A stretch of DNA of 48,433 nucleotides from Bacteroidetes bacterium MED-G20 (GTDB lineage Bacteria; Bacteroidota; Bacteroidia; Flavobacteriales_D; Parvicellaceae), in contig CAJJCR010000013.1 of NCBI GenBank assembly GCA_905182745.1, positions 1-48,433 on the forward strand. The letters are read 5' to 3'. A program made the position numbers and the translations under genes. Below are positions 34,138-43,477 of the stretch, one piece after another (the stretch's first letter is position 1; each line of letters starts with the position of its first letter). Under the pieces are notes generated by a model that had not been told where the DNA came from, made no database searches, and saw only the letters and a list, made by a program, of their open reading frames with translations.

Positions 34138-35520
34138 ATGACTCAAGAATATATTAATAAAAATAAAAATAGATTTTTGAATGAGTTATTTGAATTCATT
34201 AAAATCCCATCTGTTAGTGCGGATATGAAATTCAAAGATGATGTCCTAAAAGCAGCTAGTTTTTTGGAGAATAATCTTAATCAAATTGGAGCTGATAATG
34301 TCCAAATATTTCCTACAGATGGGCATCCAATTGTCTATGCAGAGAAGATTATAAATGAAAGTTTTCCTACAGTTTTGGTATATGGTCATTACGATGTTCA
34401 ACCAGCAGATCCTTACGAATTATGGGATTCAGATCCTTTCGATCCAGTGGTTAAAAAAACCAAGATTCATCCAGAAGGTGCTGTTTTTGCCAGAGGAGCC
34501 TGTGATGACAAGGGTCAGATGTTTATGCATTTAAAAGCATTTGAAGCAATGTATAAATCTGGGGAACTTTCGTGTAATGTAAAGTTTATGTTTGAGGGAG
34601 AAGAGGAAGTAGGCTCTTCTAACCTAGAGAAGTTTGTACGTTCTAATGTTAAACTTTTAAAGGCAGATGTAGTTTTGGTTTCAGATACTGGAATTATAAA
34701 TAACACTACACCATCTATATGTGTTGGACTTAGGGGATTGAGTTATGTGGAGGTAGAAGTAACAGGACCAAATAGAGATCTCCATTCTGGACTGTACGGA
34801 GGAGCTGTTGCAAACCCAATAAATGTATTGTCTAAAATGATAGCTTCATTACATAATGAAAATGGGACGATTAATATCCCTGGCTTTTATAAAGACGTTG
34901 TTGAGATAAGTAATTTGGATAGAAAAGAAATGGCCAAAGCACCTTTTAATTTGTCTGAATATATATTAGACCTATCTATTGATAATGTCCACGGTGAAGA
35001 AGGATTTTCTACCAATGAAAGAAATTCTATAAGGCCTACATTAGATGTAAATGGTATTTGGGGAGGTTACATTGGCCAAGGTGCAAAAACTGTATTGCCA
35101 TCCAAAGCACATGCAAAAATCTCCATGAGATTAGTGCCTAATCAAAGTTCAGAAAAGATCACTGAATTATTTGAAAGCCACTTTAAGAAAATTGCCCCTG
35201 AATATGTAAAAGTTAAAGTAACCCCTCATCATGGAGGAGAAGGGGTGGTTATTCCTACAGACTTTCCTGCATATCTAGCTGCAAAAAACGCAATGGAAAC
35301 AACTTTTGGAAAAACACCAATCCCAGTTAGAAGCGGAGGAAGTATACCTATAGTTCCAATGTTTGAAGAGGTTTTAGGATTGAAAACAATATTACTTGGT
35401 TTCGGATTAGATTCTGATGTAATCCATTCTCCAAATGAACACTTTGGGTTATTTAATTTTTACAAGGGAATTGAAACAATACCACACTTTTACAAAAATT
35501 ATGCAGATCTGATGTTATAA
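34138..35520 (+). CDS. M20 family dipeptidase
   Basis: A 460-residue di-zinc peptidase of the M20/M25/M40 group. The zinc site shows VYGHYDVQPADP (His84, Asp86), the bridging Asp in ARGACDDKGQM (about 123-124) and the catalytic Glu in FEGEEEVGS (about 153-157), with the closing His in IHSPNEHFGLFNF. A dimerisation insert (about 200-330) is present. It probably cleaves dipeptides in the cytoplasm; there is no signal peptide. It is followed after 3 nt by a LEA-like lipoprotein gene on the same strand. Confidence 0.92.
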   Translation: MTQEYINKNKNRFLNELFEFIKIPSVSADMKFKDDVLKAASFLENNLNQIGADNVQIFPTDGHPIVYAEKIINESFPTVLVYGHYDVQPADPYELWDSDPFDPVVKKTKIHPEGAVFARGACDDKGQMFMHLKAFEAMYKSGELSCNVKFMFEGEEEVGSSNLEKFVRSNVKLLKADVVLVSDTGIINNTTPSICVGLRGLSYVEVEVTGPNRDLHSGLYGGAVANPINVLSKMIASLHNENGTINIPGFYKDVVEISNLDRKEMAKAPFNLSEYILDLSIDNVHGEEGFSTNERNSIRPTLDVNGIWGGYIGQGAKTVLPSKAHAKISMRLVPNQSSEKITELFESHFKKIAPEYVKVKVTPHHGGEGVVIPTDFPAYLAAKNAMETTFGKTPIPVRSGGSIPIVPMFEEVLGLKTILLGFGLDSDVIHSPNEHFGLFNFYKGIETIPHFYKNYADLML

Positions 35521-35523
35521 GAA

Positions 35524-35964
35524 ATGAGAATCTTTACCATAGTTATATTAAGTTTTTTGATTTCTTCTTGCTCATTATATAAGCCTCTTGAATTTAAGGG
35601 AATGGAAGATTATTCATTTTCTGATGAAGATGGTTGTAATCCTATTTGTGTTGAATTAAGTTTCTTTAATCCTAATCCATACAATATAGTCTTAAAGTCA
35701 GCTAACGTTAAAGGATTACTAGGTAAAGAAGATATAGGAGTTTTGGAAATTTCGGATTCCTACGTGCTTAAAAAAAGTGATATATCTAATATTAACTTAT
35801 CTTTTTCTACAGAAATCAAAAGTTTTATTCCAGTAGTATCAGGGTTTTTCAGCTATATCTCTGGAAACGAGGTTACACTTCTGATTGACGGAACTTTAAA
35901 GGTAAAAGCATTGGGGTTCTCAAAAAAAATTAAGATAAATGAATCTTTAAGTGTAAAGTATTAG
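35524..35964 (+). CDS. LEA type 2-like lipoprotein
   Basis: A 146-residue protein with a lipoprotein signal ending Leu-Ile-Ser-Ser-Cys (Cys16). The body is an immunoglobulin-like LEA14 fold: VELSFFNPNPYNIVLKSANV is the family's N-P-N-P block, followed by alternating strands and KSDISNINLSFST. LEA_2 lipoproteins occur widely in Bacteroidota; the role is unknown. It is 3 nt downstream of the M20 dipeptidase and likely cotranscribed. Confidence 0.8.
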   Translation: MRIFTIVILSFLISSCSLYKPLEFKGMEDYSFSDEDGCNPICVELSFFNPNPYNIVLKSANVKGLLGKEDIGVLEISDSYVLKKSDISNINLSFSTEIKSFIPVVSGFFSYISGNEVTLLIDGTLKVKALGFSKKIKINESLSVKY

Positions 35965-35972
35965 TTTTTTTA

Positions 35973-35993
35973 CTACGTAAAATGATTACGTAG
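35973..35993. promoter_or_regulatory. Perfect inverted repeat, candidate operator
   Basis: CTACGTAA and TTACGTAG form perfect 8-bp arms around a 5-nt spacer, 37 nt before the ATG at 36031. No T tract follows on either strand, so it is not a terminator for the LEA gene. A CATCTTTG box (one mismatch to TAnnTTTG) lies just downstream at about 36002-36009, which would put the repeat over the -33 region. Confidence 0.45.
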
Positions 35994-36030
35994 ATGTTGT
36001 CCATCTTTGTTGTGTATTAAAAATTTAAAA

Positions 36031-36252
36031 ATGACAACAAAGACAAATCCTAAAATCACTTTTCAAGTAAATTATATTATTTATGAAAAAAATGATACAG
36101 CTATATTACTAGATGGGGCAGTTAGAATAAATAATAAAAATTATTATACTTCTATTCCAATAGACCTTGTTAGGTTTAGCCATTTATGTGAAAAAATAAT
36201 TGGTTTCCAAAAAACCAACTCTTTGTGGAATAGAGCTGATTGGGGACAATGA
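36031..36252 (+). CDS. Small hypothetical protein (73 residues)
   Basis: An ATG at 36031 gives 73 residues; an in-frame TTG at 36007 is possible but lies within the putative promoter. The protein has no signal or membrane segment. It is predicted mostly beta with a central repeat-like rhythm (FQVNYIIYEKNDTAILLDG, then VRINNKNYYTSIPID) and a C-terminal FQKTNSLWNRADWG. I do not recognise a family. It lies between two palindromic sites, in front of a HIRAN-like gene. Confidence 0.5.
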   Translation: MTTKTNPKITFQVNYIIYEKNDTAILLDGAVRINNKNYYTSIPIDLVRFSHLCEKIIGFQKTNSLWNRADWGQ

Positions 36253-36280
36253 TCAGGTTTGTGAAATTGCACCAAAAAAC

Positions 36281-36290
36281 CACCTAGGTG
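36281..36290. repeat. Ten-base perfect palindrome CACCTAGGTG
   Basis: It lies in the 108-nt gap between the 73-residue gene and the HIRAN-like gene, 70 nt before the ATG at 36361. It is GC-rich against an AT-rich background and has no T tract, so it could be a protein-binding site. A 10-mer palindrome alone is weak evidence. Confidence 0.3.
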
Positions 36291-36360
36291 AAGGACTTAA
36301 TTTTTTCTGCCAACGAAACATTTATTAACCAACATTTATTTCAATTAAAAACAGCATAAG

Positions 36361-36702
36361 ATGAAAACATTAGCAATTTCTGAAAATATAGAGGTCATTC
36401 TGCCTAAAATGGGGATTATGACGCATCTAGTAGAACTTACAAGACATGATTATATATACGTGAAAGACTCACTTAAAATTAATGATTTACTAACTATAGA
36501 GTCTGATAAAAGTAGATTTTGGGAAGAGAATTCATTAGCAATATATCACAAAGGATTTAAACTGGGATATTTAAATAATTCTATAAATAAAGTAGTTCAA
36601 AAAATGATCAATAAATTTGGATATGTCCAAGTTGTTTTGAAAAACAAACCTAAAGGAAATAATCCTTTTGATGGATTAGATGTTTTAATTGAGATTGGGT
36701 AA
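36361..36702 (+). CDS. HIRAN-like domain protein
   Basis: A 113-residue soluble protein. The central region runs from LTRHDYIYV through LKINDLLTIESD to ENSLAIYHKGFKLGYLNNS and a helix NKVVQKMI; this order (G/Y strand, L-x-x-G/N-D-x-L, then N-x-x-A-I-x-V, then x-L-G-Y-L-P/N) follows the HIRAN domain (PF08797). HIRAN domains bind DNA ends and occur in helicase/nuclease proteins (HLTF/Rad5) and as stand-alone bacterial proteins. The residues of the classic DNA pocket cannot be checked by eye. It ends 1 nt from the convergent M23 peptidase gene. Confidence 0.5.
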   Translation: MKTLAISENIEVILPKMGIMTHLVELTRHDYIYVKDSLKINDLLTIESDKSRFWEENSLAIYHKGFKLGYLNNSINKVVQKMINKFGYVQVVLKNKPKGNNPFDGLDVLIEIG

Positions 36703-37913
36703 TTATTTTGACAACCATACAGAAGGGTTCACAGTATTCAATCCTTCAGCTAATATTCTCCATATCTCAAAATGAGCTTCTGAAATACCAGATTCTTTAG
36801 CAAGCAGTTTACCCACCTTATCTTTGGTTTTAATGAAGTCTCCTTTTTTTACATAAACCTCCTGTAAATTAGCATAAACAGTTCTGTATTCTCCGTGGCT
36901 CACCATCACCACTCTTCCAGCTCCCGGAATTATAAGAACACTTGTTACTTTCCCACCAAAAACAGCACGAACATTTGCGTTTTTAGATGTAGTAATATCA
37001 ATCCCATTATTATCAACTGTTGCTGTACTTACCAAATGGTGTTGATGCTTCCCATATCTACTGGTAATTTCTCCTTTTTCAACGGGCCATATTAACCTGC
37101 CTTTATTATTGCTAAAATTTTTTGAAAGTGCTTTTCCCTCAGGTGTATAATCAAATTTTGATTTTTTTAATTTCTCTAAAGCTCTTATTTCCTTTTCAAT
37201 AGCTTTTTTTACTGCTTTTGCAATTTCTTGTCGTTTTACATTGTTTTTTTCTAAATTTTCAGCTAGTGTTTTTTCATTGTTTTTAATTTTCTCTAAAGAT
37301 GTTATTTGGATATTTTTATCTTTTTGGTAATCTATCTTTTCTTGCTTTTTATTTTCTAATAGAGATTTTTTTCTTTTAATTTCCTCAAAGTATTCACCTT
37401 TTTTAATTTCTAGATTAATTTGTGTTTTTTTAATTCTTTCTATTTGTTTTAGTCGGTAGTCTTTATAATACTGAATATATTTCATTCTGTGAAAAGCTTC
37501 TGAAAATGTAGAAGAAGATATTATATAAAGAAATTTATAATTAGGATCTCTGTTCTTAAAAGCATATAAAATCATTTTTCTGTACTCCTCTTTCAAGATT
37601 TTATCTGTATTAGTTAAAGAGCTAATCTGCCTATTAATTTCTTTTATTTTTTCATCCATTTTCCTAAGTTGGAAACTGTAATTGTCAATTAGTCTTTTCC
37701 CTATATTGAATTTGTTTATTGACAATATTTATTTCACTAAGGGTAAGTTTTTTTGTTGCTCTAGTTTGATTAATTAGTTCTTTTGTATGCTCAATTTTTT
37801 CTAATAATTTTTTTTCTTGTCTTTTAAGTAAATCACTTTTCTTTTGACCGTAAGAATAAACAAGGAAGCAGCAAAGCTCCCACTATTAAAATATGTTTGA
37901 TTGTTTTAATCAT
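36703..37913 (-). CDS. EnvC-like murein hydrolase activator / M23 peptidase, with two frameshifts (about 37693-37700 and 37850-37868)
   Basis: The intact C-terminal frame (from about 37694 down) has a long coiled coil (about 20-190 of it) and an M23 (LytM) domain: RLIWPVEKGEITSRYG, then NNGIDIT where the metal site normally has H(x)nD, then AHFEIW near the end. Upstream, in a second frame, lies the missing start of the coiled coil (SDLLKRQEKKLLEKIEHTKE ... VNKQIQYRE), and in a third the signal peptide from ATG 37913 (IKTIKHILIVGALLLPCLF). Both joints need removal of one base, after which the protein is a normal EnvC of about 400 residues. EnvC-type proteins activate cell-wall amidases at division. 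The gene starts inside the DUF4292 stop (8-nt overlap). The M23 His-x-His region seems degenerate, as in EnvC. Confidence 0.7.
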
Positions 37914-38744
37914 TAAATTTTATAGACTGGTACTTGTTGTCAATACTTTTAAATGGAAATTTTTGGGGCAAGTCAAACTTTATATTTTTATAGTTGATTA
38001 AAAGATTATATGATAGCTCTAAGTTGCTAATTATAAGTTCAATATCCATAGGAAAGTTTTGATTATTTATTTTTTCCCAATTTTTATAGCTGATGTTATT
38101 TCAGAATTAGAGGAAGGGAAAATTATATTTATTCTCTTACATTTATAAGTAAATGGATCAATCCACGATTGATAAATATAATCCGCTGATTTTTTAGTTT
38201 TGTTATTAGTAATTCTTTTGGTTTTTCTTTTTCTGTGAGAAAGTAAATGGTACTCATTGTTTTTTACTTGTAGAATAAATTTATCTTCTAAATGTTTTAG
38301 GTAAGATCTCCCCATTAATAAATCTTCAATTAGAGCATAGGGAATAGATAAATTCAAATCACTCTCTAGATTAGCAATAGAACCCTTGAAAAATAATTTT
38401 TCAGGATATTCGATGACCATTTTTACAGAATCTTTTCTAAATTCTCCTCTAAATATTCTTTTTTTATATTTAGAAACATTGAGCCAAATTAAACTATCTG
38501 ATTTAGATCTAATATTTAGATCTAGTTCTTGTGGGGTCTCATTATTTATAGTTATTAAAGCATTTCCTCTAGCTTTTAACCATTGAATATCTAGCTCATA
38601 TCCTTTAATTGAATCTAAAAGCTTTTTTTCATGCAGAACTTTTACCACTTTTCCTTCCTCAACATTTTTAATCATATTGCAAGAAGAAGAAATAAACACA
38701 GTAAAAAACCCTACTAAAATATTATTCAATAAATTTATTTTCAT
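37906..38744 (-). CDS. DUF4292 lipoprotein, with one frameshift at about 38081-38085
   Basis: The first 225 codons encode a lipoprotein (Cys22) with the DUF4292 pattern: an early KALLDSIKGYELDIQWLKARG-like block, GxxDSLIW (here KSDSLIWLNVSK) and a late RINIIFPSSNSEI strand. The frame then stops at 38067, but the -1 frame continues with WEKINNQNFPMDIEL and further family-like text to a TAA at 37906 that overlaps the start of the next gene in the common ATG-ATTAA manner. One base seems to be missing in the A5 run. That restored ending makes this a complete gene of the TPR/DUF4292/EnvC envelope cluster. Function of DUF4292 is unknown. Confidence 0.7.
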
Positions 38745-40426
38745 TTATTTTTTGAATTAACTCTTTTGGAATGCTCGCCAGTTGCTTTTGCTTTTTTCCA
38801 AAAAGTAATAGCTTTTTTCTTATTATCTAATTTAAAAAGAACATCTCCATAATGTTCTAATATCTCACCAGACTTTTCTCCATCTTTAATAACCGCATTA
38901 AATAAAATTTGTTCAGCTTCTTCATATTCTCCTGTTTGGAACATCACCCATCCATAAGTGTCCATATAGGTGGATTTGTCAGGAAACTTATCTATTACTT
39001 TTAATATTAATTCTTTTGCTCTTTCAAGATTGACCTTTTTCTAGAGCCAAATAGTAACTGTAATTATTTAATAGGTTAATATTTTCAGGATTTAAAGCTA
39101 AAGACATTTCATAATAATCAAATGCTATTTTGAATTTTTTTATTCCATAATAAGAGTCACCAATTTGTTGATCAAAATCACTTTCTAAAAATGAGTTATT
39201 GAAAACCAAATTCTTTCCTTTTTTAAGGGTTTCAACAGCATTTTCAAATTTATTTTTTTGGTTCAAAGCTATTCCTAAAGCTAAATATAGAAATGGCTGA
39301 TTTGGATGACTTTCTATTGCGTTTTTAGAGTCTTTAATAGTTGCTTCCAACTTGTTTCTTGAAAGAGTCGAAGAAATCAGCTGAGTCCAAGCTTCAAATG
39401 GAAGAGGATTAATTTCTAAAGATTCTCTGATATAGAAAGCATGCAGTATCTTCTTTTCTTTGATGCATTTTTAAATTTCCTAGAAGAAGTAAACTCTCAC
39501 TACTTTGAAAGTCTGATTTAAGATAACTTTCTGCAAGTTTACATATCTGACTAATATTGTAGGGACTTTTCTCATCATAAGAAATCTGAAGAAGCATTTG
39601 TTTTTTTAGATTATTTTCAACTTCAAGCGATTCCATCACATATAGAAGTTCTTGATAGGCTTTATTGATTTCTCTATTTTTATAATAAAATTGAAATAAT
39701 GAAAGTCTAACAAGGCCATTGGAGGAATCAATAAACATCATTTTTTCTAATAAATGTTTTGATTCTTCAGGCCTGTTAATGTTTTGGTAGTACTCTGCTA
39801 GTAGACCTAGTCCTCTTATATTTTCTGGACTAAAAGCAACCAATTTTGCAAGTTCATTTATTGCTTTCTTTTTATCTTTTAGGAAAACATAAATTTGGTG
39901 TTTTTGAATTGATAAATCTTCACTAACACCAATCCTCTCTTCAATTTTATTGAGAACTTTTAACGCGTTTTTGTAGTTACTTCCGTTTAAAAATTCATCA
40001 GTTAAAGAAAATAAGTAGGAAATCTTATCAGGTTTTATTTCAATTAATTTGGAAAAGATTTCAGCACTTTTTTTATGGTTCGCATTTTCTTTATATACCA
40101 ATGCTAAATTGGCTAGATACCATTCATTTTTTGGATCAATTGTAACTGCAGTATTTGCATATTCCAAGGCTTTTTGAGGTTGATTAAGGGTTAAAAAAAT
40201 TCCAGAAAGCTCAAAATTAACAACACCACTTTTTGGATTTATCTCTAAACATTTTTTGTATAAGGAATCTGCCGAATATAAATCTCCGCTAACTTTTGCA
40301 CCCGTTGCATCAATAAGACATTTCACAAAAGTCCTATCATCCAAGATGTCATCTTGTTGAGAACTTACTTTTTGAGATAAAAAATAGTGCTAAAAAAAAG
40401 CAAATAATTCTTAAATTTTTAATCAT
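38741..40426 (-). CDS. Exported TPR protein, with three frameshifts (about 39032-39041, 39435-39444, 40379-40384)
   Basis: Three separate frames (39409-40344, 39024-39350, 38741-38965) plus a signal peptide from ATG 40426 read as one tetratricopeptide protein of about 560 residues. Repeats are visible as L-x-x-G/A ... A-x-x-x-(Y/F)-x-x-A/S-L-x-x-N-P units (for example SLYKKCLEINPKSGVVNFE, YEMSLALNPENINLLNNY). At each joint the other frame gives the next expected TPR residues with no loss: for example ...DTA|FYIRESLEINP, and LALEK|VNLERAKEL. All three need one base removed. The stop (TGA) overlaps the DUF4292 ATG. Such TPR proteins are standard members of this envelope operon; role unknown. 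Confidence 0.7.
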
Positions 40427-40443
40427 CAATTTTTATAGAAAAA

Positions 40444-40881
40444 TTATTTTTTACCTGTACTTCCAAATCCATCTTCCCCTCTTTGACTAACAGAAATTTC
40501 TGATGTTTCAATAAAGTTTGGAATTTCATATTTTGACAAAACCATTTGAGCTATTCTGTCTCCATTATTTATTTCAAATTTTTTGTTAGAAAGATTTACC
40601 AGAAGAACCCCAATTTCACCTCGGTAGTCCGAATCAATAGTTCCCGGGCTATTAATTACTGTAATTCCATTTTTAAAGGCAAGTCCGCTTCTAGGTCTAA
40701 TTTGTACTTCATATCCAAATGGGATTTCCATTTTAAGCCCTGTCGAAATTAATTTTCTTTCCATAGGCTTTAAGATTATTTTATTTTCAATAAAAGCTCT
40801 TATATCTGCACCCGCTGCACCATTTGTTGCAAGATTAGGTGTTTTGTTATTAGAACTATTTACAATTTTTATTGAGATCAT
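40444..40881 (-). CDS. dut: dUTP diphosphatase
   Basis: A 145-residue trimeric dUTPase with all five motifs: GAAGADIRAF (motif 1), QIRPRSGLAFKNG (2, Ser in contact with phosphate), GTIDSDYRGEIGVLLVNL (3, catalytic Asp), NNGDRIAQMVL (4) and RGEDGFGSTG (5, C-terminal glycine-rich). It hydrolyses dUTP to dUMP, keeping uracil out of DNA and feeding dTMP synthesis. It sits 17 nt ahead of the TPR gene on the same strand and follows the flippase gene by 14 nt. Confidence 0.96.
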   Translation of the reverse strand: MISIKIVNSSNNKTPNLATNGAAGADIRAFIENKIILKPMERKLISTGLKMEIPFGYEVQIRPRSGLAFKNGITVINSPGTIDSDYRGEIGVLLVNLSNKKFEINNGDRIAQMVLSKYEIPNFIETSEISVSQRGEDGFGSTGKK

Positions 40882-40895
40882 TAGCAGCTTATTTT

Positions 40896-42413
40896 TTAAT
40901 TAATTATTTTTTTAGGTCTTTCTACAAAATATACTAAAACTATGTAGCAAGCCAAAAGAAAGACATGAAATCCGTATTGTTTAAGACTGTAATTAGTAGA
41001 TGCATCAAAGTCTAAACTCAACCAATAAAGAATACCACCTGCTATGAAGTAAACGATTATTTTTTTAATGTTGTAAGGAACTTTGTAGTGGTATTGTCCA
41101 AAAAAATAGCTAATTATCATCATTGAGCCATAACAAAATAAAGTTGCATAGGCAGAAGCTTCGTATCCATAAATAGGAATGAATATAAAGTTAATTACAA
41201 TGGTGATTATAACACCAATAATTGAAATAATTGCACCATAAATTGTTTTTTCTGAAAGTTTATACCAGATTGATAAGCTAGTATAAATCCCTAAACAGAT
41301 ATTGGCACCTAGTAAAATCGGAACTACTTTAAGTCCATCCCAATATTCAGCATTAGGAATAAAGTATTTAAAGAGATGTAAAAAAAGAGTCATCACTAAA
41401 AAAGTGAAAATAAGAACAACAACAAAATAATTCATGACTTTAGCCAGTGTGTCTTTGGAGTTTTCACTAGATTCATTCTTAAAAAAGAAAGGCTCAGAAG
41501 CATACCTAAATGCCTGAATAAACATACTAACTATCATTGTTATTTTATAATTAGCTCCATAAATTCCGTTTTGGGAAAGAGCCATAGACAATGCTTGAGA
41601 ACTATTTTTGGCATCACCATTTTCTAAATATTGATTGAACAGAATAGATTTAAGCATTGCTCTATCCAAAGTCTCGTTTACTACATAAGCTAACCCAACT
41701 AAAAGCATTGGAGCTGCATAACTAGTCATTTGCTTAAGTATGGTAAAGTCAAAAGTTCCCCTAAAACTCATCGTTGGAATTAAAACACCGAACTTTATTA
41801 TACTTGCAATAAGATTAGATATAAATACATAACCAACTCCAATTTCAGGATTATAAAGATTTTCAGTTATCCAGTTTGTTTGCCCACTTTCATAAGCTTC
41901 TTTACAATAAATAAGAAAAAATAAGTTTAGAAAAATATTTACTCCAACATTAAGAAGATTGACAAGAGCAAATTTCTTTGCTTTTTCTTGAAGTCTCAAC
42001 TTTGCTAGAGGGATAGATGAAACAGCATCTAAACTTACAATTAAACTAAACCATACAATATATTCTTTATGGTTAGGGTACTTTAGCCAATCTGCGATAT
42101 TTTCAGAAAATATAGTGGCCATGGCCACAAAAATTGCTGAGGTGGTAATTAAGGAATATAAAGTATTGGAATATATATTTAGTCTTCCTTCTTTATTAGT
42201 TGTCGAGAATCTGAAAAATGCAGTCTCCATTCCATAAGTAAGAAAAACAACTAAAAATGCTACATAAGCATACATTTCAGTAATAATACCATACTGTTCG
42301 TTTGAGAACTGAAGGGCATATAGTGGGGTTAATAAAAAATTTAAAAATCTCCCAATAATACTGCTTGTGCCGTAAATTGCTGTTTGATTTATTAATTTTC
42401 TAATTGAACTCAA
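40896..42413 (-). CDS. Oligosaccharide flippase family protein (MATE/MOP-fold)
   Basis: A 505-residue inner-membrane protein with about 12-14 hydrophobic segments. The N-terminus NQTAIYGTSSIIGRFLNFLLTP is typical of polysaccharide biosynthesis flippases (RfbX/Wzx-like, PF01943). It would translocate lipid-linked sugar units across the membrane; the substrate (O-antigen, capsule or other) is not shown by its neighbours. The start is TTG at 42413, 3 nt after the stop of the enoyl-CoA hydratase gene, so they are probably cotranscribed. Confidence 0.85.
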   Translation of the reverse strand: MSSIRKLINQTAIYGTSSIIGRFLNFLLTPLYALQFSNEQYGIITEMYAYVAFLVVFLTYGMETAFFRFSTTNKEGRLNIYSNTLYSLITTSAIFVAMATIFSENIADWLKYPNHKEYIVWFSLIVSLDAVSSIPLAKLRLQEKAKKFALVNLLNVGVNIFLNLFFLIYCKEAYESGQTNWITENLYNPEIGVGYVFISNLIASIIKFGVLIPTMSFRGTFDFTILKQMTSYAAPMLLVGLAYVVNETLDRAMLKSILFNQYLENGDAKNSSQALSMALSQNGIYGANYKITMIVSMFIQAFRYASEPFFFKNESSENSKDTLAKVMNYFVVVLIFTFLVMTLFLHLFKYFIPNAEYWDGLKVVPILLGANICLGIYTSLSIWYKLSEKTIYGAIISIIGVIITIVINFIFIPIYGYEASAYATLFCYGSMMIISYFFGQYHYKVPYNIKKIIVYFIAGGILYWLSLDFDASTNYSLKQYGFHVFLLACYIVLVYFVERPKKIIN

Positions 42414-42415
42414 TT

Positions 42416-43189
42416 TTAAAAATTAGGTTTTCTTTTTTCCAGGAATGCACTAGTTCCTTCAATAAAATCTTCAGTTCCAAAACAACTGCCAAAAGAATTT
42501 ATTTCCACTTCAAACCCGTTTAAACTCGAATCAAAACCTGCATTTATTGATTTAATAGCAGCAGATATTGCATTTGGTGAATTTTTAGCAATTTGATGAG
42601 CCAATTCTTCGCATTTTGAAATTAAGTCCCCTGATTCAACAACATTATTTACCAATCGATAATTAAGTGCCTGATTCGAATCAATCATTCTTCCTGTTGT
42701 AATCATCTCCATCGCCTTCCCTTTTCCTACTAATTGAGCCAGTCTTTGAGTCCCACCGTATCCAGGAATAACCCCTAAACTAACTTCAGGCAATCCCATT
42801 TTAGCATTATTAGATGCTAGTCTTATATGACAAGCCATAGCAAGTTCTAGCCCTCCTCCTAATGCAAATCCATTGATTGCTGCAATAACTGGCTTTGGAA
42901 AGTTTTCAATCAAATTAAATAATTTCTTCTGCCCATCTTTGGCAAGGTTTTCACCTTCTTCTCTTGTGAAATTTGCAAATTCTTTGATATCAGCTCCTGC
43001 AACAAAAGCTTTTTCCCCCGAGCCAGTTATAATCACAGATTTTATATTTTTATCTGTTTTTATTTTTTCAAGTTCTTGATTTAGATTGTAAATAAGTTGG
43101 TTATTAAGCGCGTTGAGTTGCTGAGGCCTATTTAAAGTAAATAGCGCAATGCTATTTTCAATTTTCACAAGTAGGTTAGGTGCTTCCAT
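42416..43189 (-). CDS. Enoyl-CoA hydratase/isomerase family protein
   Basis: A 257-residue crotonase-fold enzyme with the oxyanion-hole segment AGADIKEF and the catalytic Glu pair in GGGLELAMAC and LPEVSLGVIPGYGGTQRL. The two conserved Glu are in the positions used by hydratases, so hydration of trans-2-enoyl-CoA is likely (3-hydroxybutyryl-CoA dehydratase-like). The gene is the first of the minus-strand envelope cluster, but its function is unlikely to be related to it. Confidence 0.9.
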   Translation of the reverse strand: MEAPNLLVKIENSIALFTLNRPQQLNALNNQLIYNLNQELEKIKTDKNIKSVIITGSGEKAFVAGADIKEFANFTREEGENLAKDGQKKLFNLIENFPKPVIAAINGFALGGGLELAMACHIRLASNNAKMGLPEVSLGVIPGYGGTQRLAQLVGKGKAMEMITTGRMIDSNQALNYRLVNNVVESGDLISKCEELAHQIAKNSPNAISAAIKSINAGFDSSLNGFEVEINSFGSCFGTEDFIEGTSAFLEKRKPNF

Positions 43190-43263
43190 AATAAGATTAT
43201 ATATAAAAATAGGATATATTAACTTATAATTTGTAAAATAGGAACTCTTTTAGATCAGCACTT

Positions 43264-43467
43264 TTATTTTTTACTTAAAAATTTTGTTTTTAATAAGTGA
43301 ATGCCCCAAACACCCAACAAATAAATTGAAATAAGGATAATAGATTCCTTAAAAATATTCCAAGCCAAGCTGCCAAAAAAACCGGTCACAAAGATTATTT
43401 GATAGCTTTTGAAGATTATTATTAGTAAAGAAAATAAGAGATTTAAATAAAGTTGTTTTTTATTCAA
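43264..43467 (-). CDS. Small two-helix membrane protein (67 residues)
   Basis: The translation has two hydrophobic helices (about 7-29 and 40-60) with a short loop and a Lys-rich C-terminus (KTKFLSKK). No family recognised. It lies 10 nt after the small lipoprotein gene on the same strand. It could be real or a chance frame; the hydrophobic pattern and close spacing favour real. Confidence 0.45.
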   Translation of the reverse strand: MNKKQLYLNLLFSLLIIIFKSYQIIFVTGFFGSLAWNIFKESIILISIYLLGVWGIHLLKTKFLSKK

Positions 43468-43477
43468 GCTAACATAT

